Assembly: GCA_030549495.1 (NCBI GenBank)
Contig: JAUIRK010000105.1
Span: forward strand, 558,001 to 622,000
Direction: 5' to 3'
DNA: 64,000 bases
Origin: Nectonema munidae
Lineage: Eukaryota; Nematomorpha; Nectonematoida; Nectonematidae
Below the pieces are notes generated by a model that saw only the letters and a list, made by a program, of their open reading frames with translations, ran no database searches and had not been told where the DNA came from. Shown one piece after another: positions 1 to 16,000 of this stretch; position 1 is the stretch's first letter, and the number at the start of each line of letters is the position of its first letter. Position numbers and translations under genes: made by a program.

Positions 1-997
1 TTTTTGGGAGAATGAGCTTTGTATAATAACATTTTTAATTTATATATGACAAAGAAAAATAAATGAATTATCTAAATCTATATTATCTTGGAGGTGATTG
101 AATAATTTTTTTTTATAATTTTTTTTAACAAATCAAATTATGGCAATTATTTTCAAAATTTCTCGCATTTTCAAATGAACTTCACAAAAATCTAGGATGT
201 AATTTGTTAAAATTCATTCTTTTCGTCCATTTCCATATCTTGTATTTAATATAAAAATAATTTGTTTTTGACTTCTCTTTAAATATTATTTTTTTGATTA
301 TTGCATAAAAATGTTTGCTTTTAAGGGAGTGCAAATGCCGATTTTGCACACTTTTTTTTCGCTTTTTTCCGTTTTTATGTTAAATATTCTTGTTGATTTA
401 CCCAGCTTTGTACTAAGTATACTAAGATAAAATTAAAAATATGCACAACGTTATACACCGTTCTTCCTTTTTTGACAGATGTTTTTCATTCTATACAAAT
501 CTTTCTCCTCATCGAAATACTGGAGGTAAACTTGTTTTCTAACAATGAAATAAATTATCGACTAGGCTCATACGAAACTAAATTTGAAAATGCTGCCGTT
601 GTTTCATAGTCCGGTCCACTACTTATAACTTTAGCGAGCTACAGTCCCATAATTTAATGCTTTCACGGGTATCTTTCCCAAAACAATCAATGTTTTACCA
701 TTTTTTGCTCCAGATTCAAGAATAAGTCAAAACTTAAGAAGTTGGAATAGAATTTTTGGTGAATAGAATCAACTTTAAATTTGTGTATTTGACTAAATTT
801 TTTAAAATAAGAAAGAAAATTGAAACAAGTTAAGCTAAAAAATTTTTATTCCAGGAGGAATGAAACAAAATCAGAGGGTTTGCATGGACGAATATTGTTA
901 TTGGCTGTTTTAAGAAAGTATTTTATATTTGGATAATAATTTTCTCTAAATTACTGTAAGCCTAAACTTAAATCTTCTTTAAAATATGAAGGCATAC

Positions 998-1078
998 CTG
1001 TTTGATTTTCAACACCAGTGGAATTGATGTTGACGATGGTGATCACAACGGGAATCTTAATCGTGTCCTTTTGCGCTT
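998..1078 (-). CDS. Last visible exon of the EGF gene
   Basis: An 81-bp exon (phase 1 to phase 1) joins in frame after the last EGF (INDAPTNN, then K). It encodes AQKDTIKIPVVITIVNINST, a beta-strand-like stretch, and ends at GTATGCC. It may begin a non-EGF domain such as SEA, whose remainder lies outside the window. No further exon with matching phase is convincing between 1 and 997. Confidence 0.6.
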
Positions 1079-4000
1079 CTAAAATAAATAAGATCCACGA
1101 TTTTGAGAAAGTATTGAAAATTTTGCGGTAAATTTTATGACTTTTTAATACATGATCAACCCAAATATAGCTTTGAAAATAATTAAAAAGAAATATCAGT
1201 TCAATTTGACAAATTTTGGGATTAAGTAACGTATATTCGTTTTCAAAAATATCAACTAAAGGTGATGAATTTTCTTTTCATTTTTTTTCAAATTCGTAAA
1301 CTTAATTTGTTATAATTGAAAACCAGATATTCTAAGCACCATGTATTGACTTCAAATCTAATTATCGAAAATAAGCATTCCGCGAACCGGTTGCAATCTT
1401 CTTAAGAGTTACGTTCTTCGAAAGGATCCCACGCTAGACACCACTGTAATAGGGCGTCGTAGTATGTAAGTTGGGACAAAATTTTAACGAGCTGCTGAAT
1501 TTATGTTTGAAATTTACAGAAACTATTTTATTTACTTGAATAAAAAGAATGAATTAAAAATGCGAAAAACTTTTGTGAGTTTGGCAGTTTTTTTTTGAAA
1601 TATTCTGAAACATCTATCACATCTACATCTTTTTAATAACTGTATACTTTTAATTTTAAACATTTTCTTATAATAAATGTAAAGGAACCGGGAAGTTTTC
1701 ATCGAAAAGGCACAATTACGCGGCTTGTATCGAAATATGAAGAAAGCAGGCTTGATGCGGGATCGAACCCAAGACCTTGAGTTATCGAAACTCAGTATGT
1801 AACGAAAAACTTACTCACGCCTCTCCCCACGTTAATAATTAAAAATGTAGACAAGATATTTTCTCTATTTTTATTATCCACAAAATTACATTTGTTTTAG
1901 TTTCATAAATTTAAAAGAAAAATCGGAAATTTTTTGTATAGAGTTTATAGATCTGATCTAAACCAATAGATCAAAGAATTTGAAATATGAATATTATTCA
2001 TCCATTTCGATTACGTATGAGTGTATTGATATTTAAAAATTAATGATTTTTGGGCCACAAATTGATCCAACAATTAAATTGGGAGAAGCAAGTGTATTTA
2101 TAGCATATATTTTCATAATCATTAAACATTTTTCTTTACAAATTAAAAAATTGAATCTTTGAAAGCTTTCTATTTCTCCAAAAAAGTAAGCAATTATTTT
2201 TAAAAGCAAAAAAATGCTATAAACTTTTCGTATTAATTTTTATAATTTGATAACACTTCTAAAGTTGAAATTGAATCTATGAAATTTGTCAACTCCTTTC
2301 CAATCAATACTCCATTCTTTTGATATCAATAATGAAATCGTTTTATACGAACTTTAGATAAAATAAGTTCTATTTATTTATTAGTAGCGAAGGTGTGTAA
2401 AACGCGTAGCAATTCCGTAATTTTACACACACTTATTTCAATTTACTTCGGCTTAAATATTGCGTTATTGATTATCTTCTCTTGATCTTAAAAAATTGAG
2501 TGAAAATATTTGCAAATATTTTTGAGCATCTTTCAAATTCAAATCAGGTTTCATAATTTTAAAAAATTGCTAAAAGTAGGAGCCAAAGAAAGTTTCATGT
2601 TCGATTCTTCAATTTTTCATTTTATTTAAATTTAAAAAACTTTGCAGTAAAATATTTTCTATTCCATATTAAAATATTTCAATTTACTAGAAATAGTTTT
2701 TTAAATATTTTCCACAGTTTCAAATAAATTAATCCTATTCTGTGCATTTCAAATTTACAAACTCTCAATTTTATCATTGTTAAGCATTTAAACAAATTCC
2801 CTGTTTTACTTTGTTAGATATAGACTACGATAAAGTTCTAATCCTGGATATTTTGTCACGTGTTGGAAATAGTGTGATAATATTAAAGTAACCTTTTTTA
2901 TCAAGAATCTCCAGATTTTGATCTTTTGTGATTATTTTCGTTCGTTTAACTTCCTTTTCTTCACTGAACTTCAAGTCTCGGAAAGCTAAAATTTTTAAAT
3001 GACTTGCGTGAAGAAAAGACACGAAATAAAAAATGTATGTATTTACTGTTGTTCGTGGGCGCATCATTGATTGGTGTGCACTTTCCGTTGGCGAGTTTTT
3101 TAAAACCGCTCAAACACTCACACTTATAACTTCCATTTGTATTGATGCATTTGGAATTTGATGAACATATGTTGTGACTGTTATCTCGGCACTCATTCGT
3201 ATCTTCGCACAATTGACTTTCGTTATTTTTCTCAAAACCGGGATTACACGAACACATGTAATCTCCAGGAACATTTGTACAAATTGACTAAAAAATTATG
3301 TGCTTGTTATTAATTACGAAACTATAAGTTGAGAAACTATTTAGCAGAAAATTTTACAGAATCCGTGTAAAGTAAAATTATAATTTTGAAATAAAACCTA
3401 CAGAGTTTGGGGTCAAGCCACAAGCACTTTTATTCAAGCATTCATCAATGTCTTCGCAAATAACATTTCCCATTCTGAATCCGGGCAAGCATTCGCAATG
3501 ATATCCGCCGACATCATTGACACACCTGGCATTGCTATCGGAAACACAGGTGTTCGTCTCACTGCACTCATTCACGTCTTGACAGGGTCCGTCTTCTTCC
3601 CGCTCAAATCCTTTGATACACTGGCATTCATAGCTTCCTTCCTTGTTCACGCAAACCTCCAACTTTGATTCACACAGGTTGGTTCCGTTTTGCGCTTGTT
3701 GGGAGCATTCATCTATGTCCAAACAGATGTCGCTATTTTTGAGTGCATCTTTGTAGAAGCCTGGATTGCATTCACAAGCAAATGAATTTAGTTGTGGAAC
3801 ACAAATGGAATTTCGATCGTGCACACATTTTTCTGAAATTATATTTTAACTTTGTGTACTTTCACAAAAAGTGATACATGATTATCGTGTTTTATTTAAT
3901 ATCAAATTGTGAAGGAGCTTAATGAGGTTTGAAGCTTAAGGAGTTTATTATCAAAAAGAATATTGCGTACATTTACGCTTTGGCTAGTTCTCTCATCTCT

Positions 4001-7000
4001 AAAATATCCGATCCAATTTTCATATTAATTTTATTTTTTACTTTTTCTTAATTTTTCCAAAATTGATCGTATAGAGTCTAGTAGACGTTCAATTGTTCTG
4101 ATAGCATAACAACTATAATATTCATAATTAAGAATTAATCTTGTCAAAAATAAAACTAAAACTTTGAGTATCAATAATTTTAAGTTTAAAAAAATCCTAT
4201 GTTAATTATTCAATAATAAAAATTATTATTGTGGTCTAGTAGAAATCAGTGCACTAGATTTGAGACATTGTATTTGAATCTTCAAATTTATTTAATATTT
4301 TGAATAATAGATGAACCAATAAAAGAAAAAAAATGACAAAATAAGTCACGATGCAGCATCCTTAAGAAAGTTGCTATGCACTTGATTAATTGAAATACAT
4401 CTATTATTCCCTTATTGAACATTTTACTGAAAGAAATTTCCCCAAAATTTTGCCAAACTTAGAATAGTAAATCAAAATTTTCTTACCTTCTTTATCAATG
4501 GCAGAACAATGATTTATCATCTGACAGGAACCAGTTGTGGTGTTTAAGGTGAAGCCTTTGAGACATTCGCATGCGTAACCCCCATCCAGGTTGACACACT
4601 TTGATTTGGGATCGTTACAAGCATTGTCCATGACCTCACATTCATCAATGTCCATGCACTGAATTGAGGAAGAGGAAGCTGAATGACCTTCTTCGGTTTC
4701 ACGGCTTTGGTTAAGATTGCTTCTGATGGTTTGGTAGCCATCATCACATATGCAGTCATAGGATCCCACTTTTGGCACACACTTGGAATGGAGAATTTGC
4801 AAACAGGGATCAGATAAGCACATATTTGTCACGATGCAAATTCCCAGCTCTTTGTAGAAGCCTTTTTTACACAAACACTCGTAACCGCCGTTCGTATTGT
4901 GGCATTCGGTGTTTTTCGCTAAGCACAACCTCGTCTCATTCGTCTTCTGAGGAAATGAGAAAGCAGAGCTTGTGTCCAACCCCACCCTCAAAAGTATCTT
5001 TTCTTCTTCTGCGCACTCATCAATGTCGAGACAAGTTCCATTTGGAGAAAGGGCGTAGCCTTGAGAGCAAATGCAGTCGAAGGACCCTTGCGTGTTTTTG
5101 CACTGTAGGTTGAAGTCGCAAGGAGACTTCTCACTCTTGCATTCATCTATGTCTAGGGAATGGGGAGAATATTAACATGGCTACGCTTAAAAGAGAATGT
5201 ATTAGAACGAGATGGATGAATGCTTTCGAACTTATCTACAATATCTGCACCGTTTAGATAATAATAATCTACCTACCATTTAAATCACATTTATGCAATA
5301 CGTGTTTTTTAGCATGAAGGGTTAGGGTTAAACAAAATTCTAACAAGGACTTATTTTAAAGGTTGAAAAAAACTTAGAAGAAACATATTTATCTCAGAAG
5401 ATTATTTTCCTTTGTCGTTTAGACAAAAAATGAATTATAAACCTTTGACTACATTTCATCTTTTAAACAATATAAAATGCAGTATGTATACGTATATCTT
5501 ATTGTATTTGCTAAAAGGTAAAGGTACCACGGGATGTTTTTATCGAGAAGGCACAATTGAGCAGCTTGTATCGAACTATGAAGAAAGTAGGCTTGATGCG
5601 GGATCGAACCCAAGACCTTGAGTCATCGAAACACAGTATCTAACGAACCTTACTCACGCCAATTAATTTGCTAAAACATATCGTAGTGAAACTTGTCTTA
5701 AGAAATCACTTTCAAATGTGTTTTTTGTGAGCGCAATAGATTCGGGGTCATTTGATAGAGGTGGTCTTTTAAGCCTAAGTTCCCGTATATGTTTTGATGT
5801 GAGTCTAAATTAAAAGGAAAATAAAGGCGAAAATAGCATTTATAGTAGGAGGAAAAGAACATTTGAAAAAACATAACTAAATCCTAAATAAAAAGAAGAA
5901 ATTTTCCAATCAAATAAAATATGCAGAATATTAATGAAAGAAAGATTAAATAAGTAAGTATTTTCTCTATCATCATTTATACGACTTAACTTGTATAGTT
6001 GTGTTACGCATAATCCGGCTTATATATTAATATATATATTAATTCATCAAACGTTCAATGGTAGAAATGTTAAATTTAAATCAAACGTGTTTTAGAGACA
6101 ATAAAATGAAAGATAAAATTTGGTCTTTCATTAGAATGTTTGTTCATTGCAGAGAAGTTAGAATGGATCAGAAGCAAATACTGACTGATCAAACTGACTC
6201 CTCTCTCGTAATTAAATAACATAAAGCGCAAATACCTTGACAAACTGTTCCATTTTTTTGGTATCCGGTTAAACAATTGCACTCATAGCTTCCTTCGATG
6301 TCTTTGCAACGAGAGTTTGGTGGACACTTGCTAAATTCTTCAAGCTCGCATTCGTTTATGTCTAAGAAATCATGAAAAAAGTTTTAACAATATTTAACCC
6401 TGATTCATTATTTACAAAGGTCACATATGGCCTCATCAACAATCATAATATCATTTAGCTGACTTCAATATTAAAATGAAAACTTTTTTGCAACAATAGA
6501 TAAACAATTCCTAACGCAATATTAGATTGTAATGAAAATTATTATCATTAAACTTATATTTTAACACGTTTTAAGAATTGAAAACTTCATATTTTAGATT
6601 CAATAAGAGATATGCATTTTTCAATAATGCCGTCTTTTGTTTCTTGTTTTTGTCTTCATAAACACACACACACACACACAAACATAGTAACCAATTTTTT
6701 ATATAAAATTTCCATTCTTTATCCCACAAAGGCAAAGTATTAACAGACGTCTCTGTCGACCATCCTTTGTTTCATTGTTATAGTTTGCGAAACTTAAACT
6801 AAATGCGAAAAATATAGCAGGTCATTTCAAAACTAAATTCATTATTATGACCATAATTTCAAAATATTCTTGGAGAATTATACAAAAAGAATAATTTTAC
6901 ACAAATTTTGCACGGTATAATGAACATATTTCAATTGTGAAATTTATTTAATTTTGTTTCAATGAATATTCATAATTGATTAAAAGTCAAAAATGAGAAG

Positions 7001-10000
7001 AAAAGATACAGGCAAGGAATATTGGCAAATTTAAAAGAATTTGAGTTGTAAAATAGTAGAATCAAATAACAAATAAAAAGTTAATTATAACATGAAATGA
7101 ATCAAAATTTGTCATTTTTAAAGTTTATTATTTAGACTCGAATATATCATTTGAAATCACATGTTTCTTCAAAATCCTTAGTTGACTGATAAGTGCTTGG
7201 TGAGAATGAGAACAAAACAACAGATATATTGAAACTCATACAACGTTCTGTGGGTCAATATAGATTAAAGTTCGTTATGTCAATATCTTAAAAGAGTTTT
7301 TGAAGCCAAACTTACGCAAACTGATGCAATTATTTAAAAGAAAAAAAATTATTGAAAAGAAAAAAATTAATTAATTTTATAAGTAGATTAAGTATAATCC
7401 GTTATCTCGCTTCTGTAGGAGTCCGCTTGTAGGACCGATTGTATATTCCTATTGTAAAATATTGATTCTAGGGGTAACATATATACACATATGACGTTTT
7501 CGAGCCAAATGGCAGGCGTAGTTTGTTTCTAACCTAGCATGCCTTAAATTCTCTATACCTTTCTGAAGCTTTATAGCATGTATTAAATATTATTTATCAA
7601 TAATCATATACAACGTATTGCTTACCTGCTAATTCCTGCGTTATTTTCTTTGTAGCATATCTCATTTATAATCATATCCTTTTATCTATAGGAACAAGCT
7701 GAATTCCGTGTTGCCAGGTTTGTATCCTGGTTTTCTTACTCTGAAGAATTCAAAGGTTTTTACGGTTAGGTAGTGCTCTGGCGACCCGGTTAAATTATAT
7801 ATATCAAGGTAGAGTTATGCCATAACCAGGGCCGGTATTATGCATTTAATGGTCCAGGTAGACCTGGAATCAGTATTTCGGGCGGGACGACGATATCCGA
7901 AAGGATGGGTGCGAACGTCACAAACAATACTCAACTTAATTGAACCATTTTAACATAAGTTTAAAATCTGCCCACTCTAGCATGTTTATACTTTATCTTT
8001 ACTAAGTGTATTATTTTCATTTTTTTATGGTAAAATATTAAATCTAATTTTTTTATTATTAAAATTAATTTAAAATCAAGGAATTTTTTCAGCCTGGCAT
8101 GCACTATATATTACTCTTCATCGAGTTAGTTTGTTTTAATTTTGGTTAAAAAGAGCATGTTTGTTTTATTGAAGAAAGTGTATGCAAGCGAAAAGAGTGG
8201 TAAAGCTTACTTTTGCATTGAGCACCGTCTTCTTTATATCCATCTTCACATACACATATGTAGCCACCGATTGCATTTACACATTTACGCTTATCAGGAC
8301 AACTTTCAAACCCTGGCTCCCTGATTTTACATTCATCGATATCTAGAGAGAAAACGAAAGAAAATTAAACTTTGAAAAATTTCATTCAATATGAATTATT
8401 AAACTTTTTTTATCCCAATTGATTTTCATTTATCATCATATAAATTATGGTAATAGAAACAAAGTATGCTTCTTATTCACGTATAAATAGAAAATGTTTT
8501 CTTTTTTTATTTACTAATTGTTTTTGCACCAATAGAAAAAGGAATGAACACGTCAATTAACACTTGAGAAACATAGCATTGGCATACCGTTGAACACTGC
8601 TCCTGTTTTTAAAAATTTAACTCGCATTGCACATAACTTACTAAACCATTTTTATTGTAATTATATTATTACAATGAATCAATTATTATTATTTGAACTT
8701 TTTTTATTTACTTTATTATTAAAATGTAAATATTTAAATCTAGGAAAAAATAAATTTAAAAACTTCTTCAATTTTTTTGTGTAATGCTCATAAAAAAATG
8801 ATTCTGAAGTTCCTTTTCTGAAGGTTCCGGGAAAATTTCATTTAAGTTGCTGTTAAAATATCATCTGGTTAACGCAAATATCAAGTCAGATTAGAATTTG
8901 GAAAGAAAAAACCTGCCTTTTGGTTTAAACTTAAAAAAGTTTAGAAAGTCAGATTATGTTTATAAGTAAGAGAACTTGCGTACAGAATTTTAATTGATCC
9001 AAGGCTTCGATTCGCTAACATCCCAATGTAAAATGAAGGGATTGTTAAAATGATTTAAAAGTCATTTTTTAAAAAACGAATAGCAAATTTTTTGTATCTT
9101 TTTACGTCAATTTTAATGAAACTGATTTTGAAGCGGGGAGCATCAAAGACTAGCTGTTTGAGGTATGAGTAAAGCTTAGTTCCATGGTCGACAAAAAGTT
9201 TAGTGCGAACATGGGAATCGAGAAAGTCATTTGATTATATATATATATATAGAGAGAGCGTCTTTTCTCACCTTGACAGTAAACGCCATCTCCCATGAAG
9301 CCGGATTTGCACACACACTCCAGTGTTCTGGTCCTTGCGCTCAAAGCACATTCAGCATTTGGTCCGCACTTCAGAGGGCACGGATCCGTTTTCACTCCAA
9401 ACTTATCCACGATGTATTCTAGAAAAAAGGAAAAGGCAATTGCAATGATTTCACATCATAAGTCATTTCTCACGCTTATCTTGATAAATTTTCTTATTGT
9501 GAACAAGATATAGTTATAACAGAAAAAAAAGTTATGAGAATTTTTGAGGTTGTATCCATGAAATTTGATATTTTGTCTAGTTGCTGCTAGACGTGATTCA
9601 AACATCGAGGGCAGAAATTCAAAAATTTTCAAAGTAGGTTTTGACAAAGAAAGTAAAATTGATGATACTTCCATAGCCGAAAACTGTCATTTACAGAGTA
9701 TACGGTCAGTGATGATGATTCAATACAAGAGAACTTCCAATTGCCAGTTATTGATAATAATTAAATACAATTACTCTTAAAGCCTACCTAGATTTACTAA
9801 AACCCTAACATAATTTTTTCAATATACTCAATTACATATTACACTACCATTTGCGATTAAATTTGCTAAAGATCATTGTGATTAGTATAGCTAGACTTTT
9901 CGGTGTGTTTAATTTGATACGTTTGTTTGCTCCGTGCTTGATTTGAAATAATAAATATGTCGAGAAATATAACTAGAAATTGTAAGTTGTACACTGCATG

Positions 10001-13000
10001 AAAGACCGGTTTCGGCTATTGAAGCCTCATCAATTCCACCTTGGTATTCAAAAACTTAATAATTTTAAAATACTAATTAATTAATAATTTTATATATTTA
10101 ATTATTAAAAAAAAAAATTTTATATATTAAATTATTACTTTTTTGCTGTATGATTTTCATTAGTTACACTATATAATATATAATTATATTATAATATATC
10201 TAAATAATATAAAATTAATATTTTATATATTAAACAAGTAATTTATTATTTTTATTCATCATTTAAATTCAAATAAAATTAAAAAAAAAAATTTTAGAGT
10301 GGGGGGGGGGGGGGGGGAGATAACCAATAAGTGAAACAAAAAGTGAAACTTTCCATAATTTTGTTCCTTGTTTGATTTGAAGTAATAAAACTTGGAAAAC
10401 AATTTGGTAAAAATTATAGTTTTTTTGAAGAGGATGTCATTTTTAATGACCTTTATGTTATAGTGATACTATAATGAAGTATTAGAAAAAGAATAAGATA
10501 TTTTTGGGCTTAGAGTCAGGATTAGATAATGTCACTTTTAAATATATTTTCAAAAAGCGAAATTTATAAATATTGTTAGCTCCGCAGATTTAGTAAAAAG
10601 AAAGAAGAGCTTTATTTAGCTAACAAATTAAAAAGTTTCACTTTTGTAAATATATTTTAAAAATGACATTAACTAACCCTAACGATAAACCTAAAAATGT
10701 TATTATTGAACTTAAAGAACAAAAAAGGAGACCGAAGAACTTAAAGTGAAAAAGTTGTGCAGTATATATGTGATACGTATTATGTTTCTGAATATTAATA
10801 TGAGTTAGATTAAATTTATTATGATTTAAAGAACAAATTTGAAAATTTTAACCCAAAATTGTACAATTTTTGAAATTCCACTACCACTTTTTTGAAAAAA
10901 AATATTTCAAAATTGGGAAATTATAGGCAAATTTATTTGATTCCAATTTCTTCAAATATTCGATTGATTTTGGATTTAGATTAATCATGTCATCACTTAT
11001 ATACATAAAAATAATGAGGATAGTTTTTATATAATAATGATTTGTGGAATGGAGTAAAGAGGTGCAGATTTGGAAATATGTAAATGTACTTTTGACACAC
11101 TCAATTCCATCTCCTTTGTAGCCATCTCGACACTTACATGTGTAGCTGCCTTCAGTGTTCGTGCAAAAGGCGTTAGGACTGCAGTCGTGGTTTTCCTCTT
11201 TACACTCGTTTATATCTGAAAAAAAGCAAATAAAAAAATCAGTAAAAAAGATAGCTGGCCATTAGTTTTCCTAAGCTGATAATAATTCCTAATGTTTACT
11301 CTAAAAATCCGCGATGCCTGAAACAACTTTGTCAAAAAAGAGAATTTTAGTTTACTCAAAAATTGAATTAATTTTTTATCTATTCATTTTCAATACTAAC
11401 TTTTTTTTTGTAAAAAATGTTTTTTTTATTTTTGGGTCAATTTTTTTTATTTCAAATTTATTGAATCAATTTTTAACCGCTCTATGACATTGATAAGTGG
11501 TAGATGATGATGATGATTGTGATGAGCTTTTGTGGAAGTAGAATATAGAGATAGATAAAAGATAATTACCTTCACATATGCTTCCATTTCCTCGGAATCC
11601 TTTCTTACAAGTGCAAATGTAGCTTTCTGCCAGATTGATGCATTCTGAATTTGCTCCGCACAAATTTAACTCTGGATACTCACACTCATTTATATCTAAT
11701 CAAAATTAAAATGGATAGAAGGTGGGAAAAATTAGCAAATGTTGAAGAGTAAGACTTTTTAAAATATTTAAATTGAATCTATTATTTTAAATATCCCCTT
11801 ATCAACTTGAATTTCCATTTGATGAAAATGTGCTTAGGAAACTAAAATAGCAAGGCATGTAGATAAGAAAAGAAGAAAGACATTTCTTTTGAAACAAACA
11901 AGTTTAAAACTTTGAATTTCTTAAAGATGCTTTAATTGTCTGAATAAGGTGATATTCATGAGCAAATTCAAAATAAATTATAATTTTAATTCCTTCAATC
12001 AAAAACTAACCAACTATAATTAATCTCATTGTCTGCTTTAAGTTCAATAAACTTCGTTGAAGAAGAAGGGCTGACTGATTTTCTTAATGTTTGTTGAAAA
12101 CAACATTAAATATTTATTGTTAAATGTTTATTGAATGTTCTTAATGTTTGTTGAAAAGAGGCTTTGTAAATATTTTCAACTCCTGACAAATGAACTGCAC
12201 GTCAATAACGTCTAAAAGTATTTACGAATGATAAAACGTTACAAGAAAAATTACCGACACACTGCTTGCCATTGCGAATAGTCCCCAAAGGACAATTTCC
12301 GCATTTATAAGTACCAAGTAAGTTGAAACACACTTCTGCCGGTCCACATATGTCGGAACCTTCTTCACACTCGTTTATGTCTAGGAAAAGTGAAAAATTA
12401 TTTCTTTTGAATATAAAATCTCGAAAAAAGTTTGTCAAGAACGCAGGAAAGAAGAAGGTGTTGGAATGTGACGAAGACGCTCATGTAAACATAAAAGTGC
12501 GCCTAATAATCATAAAAGAATGATAAATGAGGTTAGCATTCATGTTGACTTACCTGAATAATAGTGATAGGTGTGCTTGAATTTTTTGCATATTTAACGA
12601 CCTATGTGTATTGAATTTTTGTTGATTTCTTCAATTTTTCTTATAATCGATCTTTTTTGACTTCACTCATAAATAAATATGTTATATTCATTCTTCTTTT
12701 TGTGCTCTCGTAAAATCCTTTATATTATATAAAATTGATTTTGGCCATTTATATACGTTTTTTATTTTAGCTCTCTCTTTGAAGTTCAATTCTTACTCAA
12801 ATAGGTAAGCCTATCATAAAATTTTGATAGAATTCCGGTTGTTTGATTGAACTTTTGTGATCTTATTCCATTTTTAATACCAATAATAATTCATTTCTCC
12901 TCGTTAAATCAACTAAATATAGATTAGCTGAAACAGCTGTCTTTTTCTCCATCGCTTATAATATTTCGTTTAACCCATTTACGACCAATGTTCCTATTTT

Positions 13001-16000
13001 GGAACATAAGTAATTTCATCTTCGTCTGCTTTTTTCAATGACTTTGAATATAAATCGTCTGCGTTTTTTTAGATATCGTCTGCTTTGCTTAATCTTAAAT
13101 GGGTTAATACATTTTTTAACTATGCCCAATATATCTTTTCAATATGTTATATAAATAGCAAACTGTTGCTAAATCTACACCCATAATAAATATATTAAAC
13201 ATATATATGATTAAATTTTATGTATTTTTTTTAACTTTTATTGGAAAATTCGGGTGTGAAATTTTTTATATGTGAAACTTTGGATGGTGTACTTTTTGTG
13301 AGTGAAATTCATACAAAATTTTGCAAAGATGCTTCTTTTGTGAAAACTTGAATACACATGTAATATATTTGGTAGTAGTAATTTTATTATTTGAATAGTA
13401 AAAAAGTAGTAAAGTTAATGTTTACCATTACTATCTAAAAATTTATAAGTAAATTAACCATTTTATTTTTATAAAATTAATGTTTTTAGATGACGTTAAA
13501 TGATAATAACTAGAAATGGAACTTTTTTAAATGTTTTTTATATTTTTCTATTTATTCAAATCTTTATATGCGAAAGTTCCCTTTATTTTCACTTTTTCGG
13601 TGACTTTGGAGCCACTTAATATTGATTTTGTCCAAATTTTAACATTAAATTAATTTTTTTAGAACAAACTTATTGTAATTATTATTATCTAATGGTAAAA
13701 ACTAAATTATAAGCTTAATCTACTTGCAAATAACTAACTAATAAATTAGTTTAACCTATTAGTAAAATAAGTCATTTGATAGTATTTATAATTTATAACT
13801 CGTTTAGTAAAATTACTTTTATCATAGTAAAAATTTACTATTGCATCTGTATAATTATGCATTCTTGAGATTACTAGTTTAAAAAGTTAAGATTACTAGT
13901 TGAAATTTCCAGTGAATCAAAACACTCAATCGTAGCTTTAATTGACTATATAATTGCTAAAAAATAACTTGATGAAATTTGAAAAATAAACTGATTAACT
14001 ACCGATTAGAGAGAGAAAAATTTATTAATACAAAACAGTTTTACATAGACAGCTAAAATAAGTATAAAAATGGAAGAAAAATAACAAAATAAGCACTCAA
14101 AATACAAATTAAATCCTATTTGGAGAAATAAATAGAATTGGTCATTTTTCGATTTTAGAATTTCACAAAAACTACTCACTGGCTAACTCTAATCTGATTG
14201 ATCTGATTACTATTTATTACTACCTGAACCAAAAAATATTTAAATTTGAAATATAAAATTTGATTTCTTTTTTAAATTGGCAAATGATATTTAAAATGAG
14301 TGTGATCCAAATCTTAGGACTAATTCCTGATTAAAATGGAAGCAGCATTTAACGAAAACAAGACCAAAAAATGCCTTACCTGTGCATGTCAATCCATCCC
14401 CAGTGAATCCGGGAATACACTCGCATTTGTAATTGCCAATTGTGTTTGTGCATAGGGCATAATTTCCACAGGGATTAGCAATGCATTCATTCTCATCTGT
14501 GATTAAGATTTTATTGGAATTAATTTAAATTATTCCAAAATGTACTTAGAAGAAGTGTTGTAGAATGTCGTTAAAAGTGATGACAATATTATTATATATT
14601 TATTATGCATATGTTCTTTCCAATTTGAAAATAGTGTAACATATTTTGACATCCAGGGCCGTAGCCAGGGGGCAAGATTGGCCTGTATTTCTGTATTTAG
14701 TATTGTATTTTTCTTTGAGGGTAGTTTTTATGAGTATTAAAGCACAATTATGCTAGGACTTCTCACATTTCATATCAAATAACGGTAGATAAAAAGTTTG
14801 TGAGAAATTTGTGCTAATGATGAGAGTTGAACTCCAACACTCAAAAAAAAAATTGCTGCCCGTATGGCGCTTTTCTTCAAAGTTAGTATGGTTAGTGTGG
14901 TTTTGGGTGTGTTCTTCAGTTGTAGAAACGTTGTGTAAGAGAATAATAATATTAGTATGCTCTAATAACATATAATTTGTGTTGGTTGGAATAAATTCAA
15001 AATAAGGGTAAACATTTTATGAATGTATGATCATGATGTTGATTGAAAGACTTGGAACGAGGTAAAAGATTATAAAACCTTCAACAGAGCAATCTTCGCC
15101 GCTGTAGCCTTCGATGCAGTAGCACTTTCCCTGGTCAATACTGTACTTCAAGCACACACCTTTGCCTTTAACGCACTTCGGTGAGCATTTGCCTTGATTA
15201 AATAAATGTTCAATGAGCGTAAAAGATATTTATCCATCTGTCATTTTGAACATTTTGTGATTTAGTCTACTCAACCAAATTATCATTGATCCAATTTCCA
15301 ATTGTTCATTAACTACTGGTTAACTACGGGAGCATATTAAACTTATTAGTGATGGAATAATTTCTTTGGCATTTTTTAAATTTACTTAAAATTAAATAAA
15401 ACAAAATTATAGGATTGTTCTAACATAAAATTCAACTTTGGCTGTTTAGCTGAATTATAAAGTGAAATCCATCCCTGGTATAGACCTGTTCAAATTCCAG
15501 TCCAAGTCAGCCCGGTCCCCATAATACCTAGATCAGGACTGGACTAGACCCTCTAGTTTGAACCGGACCGAACAAGACTATAATATTTATTGAACAGTTC
15601 AACATATGTGCACCACAAAAGTTTCGAAGCAAAGTTCCAAGTCCAAATACAAAGTACATAATAGAATTATGAATATACGCAGTTTAAAGGTGTTTTCGTG
15701 AATGTATATGGGAAACAGATGTTGTAATTGAATGAAAAATATTCAAAGTCAGCTTACTACTGCAGTGCTCATTATTCTCGTCCGTTCCATCCATGCAGTC
15801 CACTTTTTCGTCACATATGATTGTGAGGTTGTGGACTTTGAGTGGAGATCCATCAGGTCCATGACAAGCAATGATTCCGCTCTCAAGATCAACAAAGGAA
15901 ACGTCTAGTGAGGATGGAATCAGTCCTTTGCTAGTGGCAAAACTTAGGAGTTGTTGGTCGGAATTGTAAAAGGTATACTGTAATTAAAATGAAATTAACA

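Larger units (their letters stand above)
6362..8210. other. Intron of the EGF gene
   Basis: AT-rich intron with a CA microsatellite at 6662-6680. A GC-richer patch at about 7690-7960 resembles debris of a mobile element (see the separate entry). No coding sequence is seen. Confidence 0.5.

Noticed and set aside
477-519. Possible further exon of the EGF gene (YFDEEKDLYRMKNI, minus strand)
   Set aside because: Its only open frame needs phase 0, while the preceding exon 998-1078 ends at phase 1. The donor GTCAAA is also poor.
8590-8784. Small open frame of 64 codons
   Set aside because: Pure AT-rich composition (Phe, Leu, Asn, Lys), intronic, no motif.
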